In this document: positions 58,001 to 64,000 of the stretch, one piece after another
Position numbering within the stretch: the stretch's first letter is position 1
Layout of the letters: every line of letters starts with the position of its first letter
Source: Aculops lycopersici
Taxonomy: Eukaryota > Arthropoda > Arachnida > Trombidiformes > Eriophyidae
Length of the DNA: 64,000 bases
Direction: 5' to 3'
NCBI GenBank assembly: GCA_015350385.1
Contig: WNKI01000001.1
Location: 8,666,130-8,730,129, forward strand
Program-made: the position numbers and the translations under genes
The notes under the pieces: model-generated
What the model saw: the letters and a program-made list of their open reading frames with translations, nothing else
Database searches by the model: none
What the model was told of the DNA's origin: nothing

Positions 58001-58797
58001 ATCGATCAGCATCTATTATCATTATTATCATTCTTAAGGTCAAATTAATTTTAGGTAGCCACCACCAACGAAGCCAACTAGATTTCTAATAATAACACAA
58101 AAAATCACACATCCACATCATTCATCATCACCTAAAACACACACACACACCACGTACCATTATCACGATCTCATATCGCACTGACCAAATTTTCAAAAAC
58201 TGCAGTTCGATCTCCCAAATGCCAACAGAATGGACCGAGACCATGATCCGTCAGGTGGTCTTGGTCTTAACTCAAACAATGAGTCAGTTAACTCTATCGA
58301 AACTATGCAACATATCTCAACCTCTAATCTCGTCAATAGTTCGCGGCGGCAAAAAGCTTGGACGGCGGAAGTGCACCGAATTCGGCCAATGGTACATGAA
58401 CTACATCAAATCGGCCGAGGCACGACCATCTACAATGTTTTGTGAGGGCGGAGGCGCCAGGTTGGTTTTCGACAAGACCCGCGAGATTCCTCAGCTTAAG
58501 TCCTGGTTTGTAAATAATACAAAGCCAAACGACGAGCTTCTCGAGGAGTATAGCAAAATTTTGAATCAGCATGCGCTGAGAAAGGATAGGTAAGTTTTGT
58601 GCATTTAGCTATAGTTTGTTGATTGAAAATTAACATGAACTAACCACAATTGAATTTGAATCAACCTTTAAAACCACTTTTACAGGCCACAAGTAACTGC
58701 TAGAGCATTGAAGAATTGGTGGAAGAACGAGCGCCAGAAATTGGGCATTAGGCAGCGCGAGATTCGTGGCCGACCAAAATTGAAACAAGTCGACTGA
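48699..58797 (+). CDS. dve-like: Dve/SATB-type homeobox protein (ULD-CMP-homeodomain), four exons
   Basis: Assembled from exons 48699-49941, 53265-53391, 58206-58589 and 58686-58797; all junctions have GT...AG borders and compatible phases, giving 621 aa with an AATAAA 38 nt after the stop. Exon 1 starts with MDLNNALMESITSMSEYF, has a Gln/His/Asn-rich middle, then PIHCYIEQLDA and NVLYIDLVRTVLLQLGYSAM, the first half of the SATB ubiquitin-like oligomerisation domain (ULD). Exon 2 (IQIKNWKPLALD...VTLRIRLY) completes it. Exon 3 carries the CMP (CUT-like) domain (LTLSKLCNISQPLISSIV, CTEFGQWYMNYIK, about 483-525) and the start of a divergent homeodomain; exon 4 ends it (ALKNWWKNERQKLGIRQRE). Such proteins tetramerise through the ULD and regulate transcription. 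Introns 1 and 2 hold other genes. Confidence 0.85.
49009..49062. repeat. CAA/CAG repeat (poly-Gln) in Dve/SATB exon 1
   Basis: About 18 CAA/CAG codons in a row, coding poly-glutamine in the disordered part of the Dve/SATB-type protein. Confidence 0.85.
49980..52679 (-). CDS. SLC39 (ZIP, LIV-1 type) membrane protein with degenerate metal sites
   Basis: Single-exon gene of 899 codons lying wholly inside intron 1 of the Dve/SATB-type gene, on the opposite strand. The ATG at 52679 is followed at once by a signal peptide (MKKLRGHCGLLWFVLLIPYC). A long ectodomain (about 30-335) leads to ZIP membrane segments: IFSLLFVILSIVVSMGGLIV, GLSGSATLHMFPQAFGL, a long basic cytosolic loop of about 250 residues, then GDAVLNVIDGLSIGAAF and the C-terminal helices with ALVDVMKEMN. 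It resembles ZIP14/ZIP8. The TM4 motif HNxxDG is LNVIDG here (about 740-745) and the TM5 motif EEFPHELGD is EEVTHRLGT (about 769-777), so several metal ligands are replaced. Transport of zinc or iron is therefore doubtful. Fold assignment is firm; function is not. Confidence 0.88.
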   Translation of the reverse strand: MKKLRGHCGLLWFVLLIPYCTSIGTLALRWRHTRNAVENLHGSKGIDAPWFGDEIDLDTIEGIEQVTKLVLIKTDSLPGDSADGIDGRYLNSLMETLYTGLRKPFKSVSADILGIFPTFEEIQVRCEKPMRNDNIDRIKRQSSDSINNRLNDNTTYPSDTDDMGQYYKSSLQVCQAFTSDCLSMDNLVKVLPPSANTFDKALVRLCPIMLFRIMNQLCHKSINPLNTRPESELISGQRSSKVQGEVESSTIKSNVNNSISLNTLLRETQLLKNLQNSDDLGSKKPQKLHKKLKTQTVYSSNGRINSGSIQPHGNVDEQLLKIRLKLTEPSIEKVWIFSLLFVILSIVVSMGGLIVLPFVKKTTRRRILTLFEGLAVGGLSGSATLHMFPQAFGLVDENYHKYFWRIFVVFFGIYLCYLCERIIKIVKEMRAKMRRSRASLIDMDYSYGFPSVSREVIGDGSRTNKIFNPSFELGSNRVAKMKKVWSKSNSKNSNEGNFYDNTEPDYLDDRSMKTVGKISDKNSTRKKMNKSKSRKSPDSDKRRLKSGRNTKEQEDEALSGNNGTDMDSISLNAVQSVEARQRLIRCLKYVQKQFSPVHAVQTHIPEDQVINEDYNSSRFMRVNSTLPESTRKLRKGIYPPLSAKKNRLLGSNSLLSKIPLGRKVSADRRLKQHEIETMLYHRGMSHRHGLREGSRIERGYLQPRSTGVSDVAAGRQDQDNAVRMSVDTVAWMIVFGDAVLNVIDGLSIGAAFERNILAGISISVAVMLEEVTHRLGTFAVLIRAGMSMQQSLLCTFLSACALFPGLVVGILLSDATEDATPYIFCAAGGIFLYMALVDVMKEMNRSIENAIRKDIKSTLQIFALQNVGIILAVVFLSFLALYEQAMDFEGYQIQYNQPS
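53392..56267 (+). other. Left part of Dve/SATB intron 2
   Basis: 2.9 kb between the end of the ULD (donor CAG/GTAAGT) and the internal homeodomain block. It contains ATC/CAT runs (about 53785-53815), GTT runs (about 55463-55485), CTA/ACC-rich stretches, and a 12-bp perfect hairpin (54246-54277). No recognisable gene. A strong acceptor (pyrimidine tract then TTTCAAG at about 56228) suggests a non-coding leader exon for the homeodomain block. Confidence 0.55.
54246..54277. repeat. 12-bp perfect inverted repeat
   Basis: ATGATTGCCCTC, an 8-nt spacer, then its exact complement. Too short for a typical microRNA precursor; possible RNA or DNA hairpin. Confidence 0.7.
56268..57929 (+). CDS. dve-like: Dve-type homeodomain protein, own start codon, inside intron 2
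   Basis: An ATG at 56268 (context AATAATG, in-frame TGA about 36 nt upstream) opens 553 codons. Residues 8-80 are a homeodomain of the unusual Drosophila Defective proventriculus type: RVRTSFDPEQELPKLHQWFA, MYVKELNSLKSRQTRKLLEV, YWFKNARAAYKRAELR. The rest is low complexity: Asn, Ser, poly-Gln, then poly-Ala and Pro-rich segments, typical of a transcription factor tail. It ends at TGA 57929, or is spliced before: a donor-like TTT/GTTAGT lies at 57870. No AATAAA was seen between 57930 and 58205, which hints that the transcript continues. It may be a separate gene, an alternative promoter product, or an alternative exon of the surrounding Dve/SATB-type gene, since ULD exon 2 (ending AG) could join in phase at AACAAG/T. 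Confidence 0.8.
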   Translation: MKITAQTSRVRTSFDPEQELPKLHQWFAENPHPSRLTLQMYVKELNSLKSRQTRKLLEVHNLCYWFKNARAAYKRAELRLRKNNNNNTNNKSNNVGSDFNGASSTNSITLLGGQSLQQHHQQQLLRNSIDSSSSSTSTSSSTSPELAVVKLSQLTQQQPLGSSQQNEQVPLHINISHDKHSNFHGHGEPNSCAPNASTLMSSKSLPQISSGLQNHQTNHQLQYRQSPAMKSPALDYHSKRDNLLNNMLLTAAQEELKSNGTMSESERSSPKGGHNNLLVTRRNLHLPLMDNNNNNNNNKLFVTGGQLDSATNLSSSDSELPRANSASPTLANSMSAATMSPSSTAGGVGCLTHHQQQQQQQQQTHNQLSHHRPPQTTALQPPIPTVATPTATHLNNIDLSNAVNCLLSTATNFTAAAAAAAAAAAASTTLTSGGLPVAAANALWSGSAGAASLVTPPAAPPSVPSAPTLAAATAPAINQLATATLLSSMNPGTQMIDPTSLAAVVAAINATGRNPLVGDPAVAAVASAAATNLFVSLFSPRLFLDYQHSSSKH

Positions 58798-58834
58798 TAT
58801 TGATGTTACAAGAAGATTTAACTCGAAGCAACTA

Positions 58835-58840
58835 AATAAA
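58835..58840 (+). terminator. Poly(A) signal of the Dve/SATB-type gene
   Basis: AATAAA 38 nt downstream of the TGA at 58797; supports that exon 4 is the terminal exon. Confidence 0.65.
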
Positions 58841-61181
58841 TCAACAAGTGCAAAAAAGCCCATCGCTGGAAAGAGAAAGCGAGACAGGAGAAACTAAAAT
58901 TCATTTATGTCGAATGATGAGAATAGTCTTTTTAAACGTTAATCCAAGTCATTTTTCTGACATTTTTTGCAAGTGGAAAAATGATTATCTATTTTCTGCT
59001 TTCAAATTGTGTGACGTCTATCTCTCTCTCTCTCACCTACTTCAACTACTTTGATGTGATAAAGATTGTCGCGCACGATTACTGTTGTTATTATCACTAT
59101 GTAACGAGGAGCTCAACGAGCTACCGACAGCAGGTTAATGACCGGTGCGAGATGCTTAGCCACTTCTGGCATAGGGCTTCCTGTACTTGAGAATGGTGAT
59201 GCGGCCACTTTGTGTACCTTTTGCTTGTCGCATTCGCGATATTGGGAAGTAACCAACTATAGTGGGAAGCGAGCAAGTTGATACAAAAATGTCGAGTTAC
59301 ATAACAGGTATCCCAATGAGCGGATGCATATATAACCACAACCACCAACAGTCACAATGACAAGTAGTGGTGGCAGACGCGGTGGCAGATAGTAAGGAAG
59401 GGAGAAGTGCAAAACCAATAGCGGTAATGGTAAAGATAGACATGACTAAGTTGGCCAGCGAGCTTGTTGAGTCCCGTTATTGAGCATGCGGTTTGAATGG
59501 GTAAAGTTAATACATTCAAGTGAGAAGGAGGCAAGAACGTAATCATTGGTAGAGCGCAAGCAAGTGAAAGTGGAAATGGAAGTAAAAGGGAGTGAAAGTG
59601 GAAGAGAAAGAGAGGGAGAGGGAGAAAAGTGGGTTGAGTTAGTGAGCCACTTGTAGAAATAATAAATGCAACTTGAATCGGGGTTGACCAAAGCCACTCG
59701 CACCGCTCGTCTGCCAGGCAGGCAGATGAGCAGAGGAAGTGGGATGCGAAACACTAAATGAATACCCACAGTTAGTTACAAGAGATGCATCAAGCTGAAT
59801 GTTGGACAAGACGCCTGTTGCTATCTGTAAGTTGGTTGGTGCAGAACGAGTGCATTTCTCATGGGCATTGGCAGCAGCGGTGACGGCAAGCTAGTTAGCG
59901 GCTTCGAGTGGCTGACTGGCAGACTTGGGGCAAGTTGGCACAAAAAAGCATGAGTATACCGCTGATACCCTTTGAGCCTAATGATGGCCAGCGACTAGCA
60001 TGTTCGACTGGTCAGTCGGCTGGTCAGCCGCTAGCTGGGGATAGACACGCAGACATGATGATGATAATCAAGCTGCCGGAGGCATAGAACAAGTGCTCTA
60101 GTCGCTTCCTTGTTGCCTCGTCTCCCCCGTTCTGCCAATGCGACGACGGAGGCGGCGGTGGCAGCGGCAGCCTCATCGGCACAGCGGTGAGAAGAGCCGC
60201 CAATGGAAATTGCTGCGAAGACTAAGGCTGCAGCTTAGGATAGCGAGAGCACTGAGAAGGTGAGCCGGCAGTACCTTCGAGTTAGCCAGTGAAAGTGAGA
60301 GCCGACAAATCTCGCTCACTCGCTCGCCGCTGGCTAAGCGACCAGACCGCAGGGAGCGAGCGCATGAGTGCGATGGCAACAGGTTGTCGTGAGACGCATG
60401 CTTGCGAGCTGGACAACGACGACGATGCAGTGTAGATGGACTAATCGGCTTAATGCTACCGTCGTCGCTACGGAAACCATCTCGCTGCGGCCACCTGTTC
60501 CCGCGGCTAAACAAATTTATCCCTTTAGTTGATTGAGAATGTCGGCACAGTGGATCAATGAGCAACGATGTCTCGCCAGAGAGTGTCGCCGAATTTTGTT
60601 TAGCATTGAGAGCATCGGATGGAGCCGACGGCAGTCGCAGTAGTTAGATTGCCGTCGTCGTTGGGCATCGGATCTCGCGGCCAGTGAGCTTAGGTGAAAG
60701 TGCCAAGATCCCCCTGCAACCTGTTTACTCAAAAGCCGGATATGAGTGAATTATTCACCTGAACTTGTGGCTCATAAAACCTCGCGCGTTTCCATTTGCT
60801 AGTTTGGTACAAGTGCGCTTAATTCCACTCGATTATTGCGCTCAATAAGAGAGGAGTTGAGGGCATGGGATGAGCAGACAGACCGAGAGACTCTCACTCC
60901 CTCACTGAATTGGATCGGATCGGATCGGTTCTGTTCGGTTTAGATGAAATAGATTGGATTGAATTTGATTTGCATCCTTGGCGTCTGAATCTAAGGGCTG
61001 CTTGGTTGGCTAACCAAGACAAGCTGCAGAGACAAGCCAGTGGCCATTACGCTATCCTTTGGCGGCCGCTCGCTACGCCCATCAGCCGCCTCTCTCGCTG
61101 GATAAAGCTAGCTTGCCAGAATGATGAACGACGGCGACGCAAGTGGAGCCAAGCGAAAGTTATGGTCAGCAGTCTTGTTCT

Positions 61182-61238
61182 CTCACTCACTCACTCACTC
61201 ACTCGCTTGCTCACTTGCTCACTTGCTCACTTGCTCTC
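61182..61238. repeat. ACTC and TTGCTCAC tandem repeats
   Basis: Several ACTC units followed by TTGCTCAC-type units; low-complexity intergenic sequence. Confidence 0.7.
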
Positions 61239-61886
61239 GCCGGGGGTGGCAACAAAAGCAATAGCAGCTGCCCACTTGGCTCGCCATCGACTGACTTACC
61301 GTTAGTCGCTGTTGTATCCTTTAGCCTTCGCACAACGGTATTGCTGCTGTTGCTGCCATAGCCACTGCTGCTGCTGGGTCCGCGTAATACGCGAGCGTTC
61401 AAGTTTATTGCGTAACGTTGCTGTTCGCCGCGCTCTTCCATCGACCGTTAGGATTGGCGTTCTCAGGATACTGACTAGACAACTAGCCGGCTAGCAGGTT
61501 TAGGGAAACAAACACGGTGCCAACAACACTAACCACGATGACGACGACGATATTAACAACAAGTAACAAATTCAAGAGCGTTAACTAACCAGCGGCCAGC
61601 CGACGAGCCCATTTGCACTCGACGCTCTCAGGCTACCAGATAGTTTTTCACATCTTTCATCTGCTAGTTATCTATCATTGGACTCCGCGGCCAGCGGATC
61701 AAGATCAAGTGAGACAATTTCTCCTCTATTTATACGACACGAGCAGCGTAGTTGTTTAGTTGCAAAGAGCAACATCAACATCAGAGAGTAATAATAGTTA
61801 CGTCAGTGGGTTTCACTTTTCTCTTTTGAAATGTACACGAGATAAAAGTTAGTGAACGAATGAACAAGTGAGAGGGAAGAGTAATT

Positions 61887-61955
61887 ATGGTTTCGTTAAT
61901 AAACTACAAGACAGTTAATGAGGAGCTACAGAATAGTGGCCACCATGTCAACGGC

Positions 61956-61988
<33 letters not shown>

Positions 61989-62880
61989 TTCAGGCAACGC
62001 CAGCCACAGCACCAGGTGGTTGGCGCGAGCGACGAGAGCAACAACCAAGAGGCTGGTCATCGGCGAGCAGCGAGTAGGGTGATGTCGGTGCAACAGGTTG
62101 CTGGCCAACCAAGCGAGCAGCAGAATATCAGACCAAAGAACCGTGAGGACAGCGATTCAATTGTCCAGATCAAGGGTCAAGCTCAAGAAAATAATAACAC
62201 TAATTGTAATAGTAATAAAAACAACAACAACCACAACATTATGGTAGCAGCGAGGATGCCAACAAACGAAGGTGCAAAGTTCCAGTTCGTAACCAAAGTG
62301 CCGGCATTCGAGAGGCCGCAGAGCGAAGTGTCCTCAGTTATCATCGACGACAATCAGCATAATAATCATAAGCATCATCAAGTTAGAGACGAAGAGCAAA
62401 TTAACGGCCATATAAGTGAACAGAATCAACAAGTGGCACTCGATGCCCAAAAGCCAATAGTGCCGACAAAACCCTCGGTGCTCAAGTCAACGCAATCGAT
62501 GTTTACGCAACAGCCGCCACCTTCGCCACTGTTATATGGCAACGGAATCAATGGTACTGATGACCACGAAGAGAGCAACCGCGACTTGGTTCCCTACGCA
62601 ACTAACCTCAACAATTGCTCGCCCGACTTTGTGGTCACCTGGCGCAGTCTCAAGTTTGTCATTGAGCCTAAGTGGCACGAGAAACTGTCGACTCTGGGCC
62701 CGGTGAGTGCGCTAGCCAGCCACTTCGCTACAACGCCGACAACCAACGTGGATGCAAACGACGAGCAACAGGCGGTTGCTGCGCAGCAGCATCAAGATGG
62801 AAGTAACACGCGCGTTGTTCTCGACCGATTAGACGGCTCCTTTAGATCGGGTGAGCTAACGGCTATTTTGGGACCCAGTG
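61887..62880 (+). CDS. ABCG-family transporter, first coding exon (partial)
   Basis: The ATG at 61887 opens 331 codons plus one base and ends at a strong donor (CAGTG/GTAAGT at 62881). The first about 240 residues are low complexity: a poly-Gly run (residues 25-35), Gln-, Asn- and His-rich parts. Then begins the ABCG nucleotide-binding domain: VVTWRSLKF, a Ser/Ala/Gln insert, VVLDRLDGSFRSGELTAILG and PSG, the first half of the Walker A motif. ABCG half-transporters have the NBD before the membrane domain and dimerise; many move sterols or lipids. Wording LDRLDGSFRSGELTAILGPS suggests the ABCG1/ABCG4 group. The exon carrying the rest of Walker A (expected GAGKST) is not found up to 64000, so it lies beyond the window. 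Confidence 0.88.
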
Positions 62881-64000
62881 GTAAGTAGTGTTTCGTTTGT
62901 TATTGTTAGTTGTCGGCTAAGAATGATTTCTTTCCAATTTCATTGGCTGCAATTTGTTCTGTTGCTAGGCTTTTCTCTCAAATGACAGACAGCGGATTAT
63001 AGAAACAGAATCAGCATTTTTGTGATAGTTGTTATACTTTGTGAGCGCCATGAAATTGCTAACTACCTGTTGCGTCTAATGTCCACCAAGTAAGCGATGG
63101 ACAAACTTGCTCTTGACCACCACCACTTAAAACGAAACAGAATAGAACGAGCTCGAAGCGGCCAAAGTTTTCTATTTCCATCCATCGTCACTCCTACCGT
63201 CCAACTACCTGATTTCTTAGACACCGGCCAGTATTGGTCAGCGGTTGTGTCCTAGACTGGCCATCAATGGCCGGCTTAAATCAAGTAACAAGTGAGCAAA
63301 ATCAATGCCCAGCGTAGTTCCCTCTTTATTCAAAATTGTTTTGTTAAAATTCTCACTCACTCTCTCAGCCCCAACAGACAACCAACCAACCACTTGTCTG
63401 TTTGGCTATTCCTTTCTCTTAAAGCTTGCAACAAGCAGCAAGTGTCTAAAATTGTTGTTTGCCATTATTATCGACGGTAGTGGTGGTGGCTATTTTTTCA
63501 TTCGCTCATTGGTTCAATCAAACAGCTCGCTCTGTCGCGCGCGTGCACTCGCTCCTTCTGACTAAACCAACTTGCCAAGCTTGTAGCTATTGCTCTTATC
63601 TTGCCGGCCAAGCAACCAACCAGTAAACCAGCTAACAATGTCAGCTGCTAGCGACCACTTGTGCGAGCAAGCGATTGAGCGACTGATGGAAAAGAATGGC
63701 GTCAGCAGCAACCGACTGCAGGCAGCCCAGCTGACAGGCTGTCAAGGAGATTACTTCTCCTTGTGTGTCTCTTCTCTGCTCGCTGTTTGTGTGTCTTGGC
63801 ACCCAACCACTACAACCACCAGCAAATGGCCAACTAGCTTACCAACTAAATAAGTGGCGAGAATACGACGGATCGCGATGATGATTCGCGCTGGTGTCAA
63901 AGGTCAGACGCAAAGAGATTGCCACCGCTAAGCTCCTTTAACCCTAACGCAAGAGGAGCGAGGAAGGAAGAAAAAAGAGCAGGACTCACGTCCTTTGTCT
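62881..64000 (+). other. ABCG intron 1 (5' part)
   Basis: Sequence after the ABCG donor up to the window end. No continuation of the Walker A motif and no other gene is recognised; short frames (for example 63590-63853) look like chance. Confidence 0.6.

Larger units (their letters stand above)
58798..61886. other. Intergenic between Dve/SATB-type gene and ABCG
   Basis: 3.1 kb with no supported gene. It contains GGAGAG-type purine runs (about 59580-59640), ACTC/TTGCTCAC repeats (about 61182-61238), and the presumptive 5' flank of the ABCG gene. Open frames on both strands are short and lack domains. Confidence 0.5.

Noticed and set aside
1..64000. tRNA, rRNA, CRISPR arrays and transposase genes
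   Set aside because: No T-loop B-box (GGTTCGAATCC-like) context, rRNA core, regularly spaced direct repeats or transposase motifs were noticed on reading both strands by eye; a tRNAscan or covariance search was not possible.

Overview
This is a eukaryotic nuclear window, most likely from an arthropod and possibly an acariform mite. The gene set is animal: QSOX, ABHD17, an ankyrin/SOCS-box protein, an SLC10 carrier, neutral sphingomyelinase, ABCC4-like and ABCG transporters, RPP40, esterase D, ACBP, ELOVL, an SLC39 (ZIP) protein and a Dve/SATB-type homeobox protein. Dve-type homeodomains are typical of ecdysozoans. Many genes are single-exon. Where introns are short they are 75-96 bp with clear GT...AG borders. 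CAA/CAG, poly-Asn, poly-Ala and AT microsatellites are abundant. The species itself cannot be named from the sequence.

Layout, left to right. 0-5 kb: QSOX (-) and ABHD17 (-), with a small MITE-like element between them. 7.5-11.4 kb: ankyrin/SOCS-box gene (+) facing an SLC10-type carrier (-). 12.6-15.7 kb: a three-exon acidic secreted protein (+) facing a neutral sphingomyelinase (-). 17.9-31.5 kb: one large ABCC4-like ABC transporter (-), reconstructed here as seven phase-compatible coding exons (about 2030 aa). 34.1-34.8 kb: a small glutamine-rich protein ending in the two C-terminal ZEB/zfh-1-type zinc fingers (+). 35.0-36.4 kb: RPP40-like RNase P subunit (-). 37.4-39.1 kb: two cysteine-rich secreted proteins (-). 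40.8-41.3 kb: a second, longer MITE-like element. 41.6-43.0 kb: esterase D (+) converging on ACBP (-). 46.0-46.8 kb: an ELOVL fatty-acid elongase (+) that seems to lack the exon for its first membrane segment.

48.7-58.8 kb is the most unusual region. A Dve/SATB-type gene (+) can be assembled from four exons in the order ULD - CMP - homeodomain. Its first intron contains a complete ZIP-family gene on the opposite strand, whose metal-site motifs are degenerate. Its second intron contains a separate open block on the same strand, starting with its own ATG, that carries the classic Dve-type homeodomain. The region ends with the first coding exon of an ABCG transporter (61.9-62.9 kb), cut by an intron inside the Walker A motif; the rest lies beyond the window.

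The genes do not form one pathway. Membrane transport and lipid handling recur (ABCC, ABCG, SLC10, ZIP, ELOVL, ACBP, sphingomyelinase, ABHD17), as expected of ordinary animal chromosomal DNA. No CRISPR array, rRNA, tRNA or intact transposase gene was seen.
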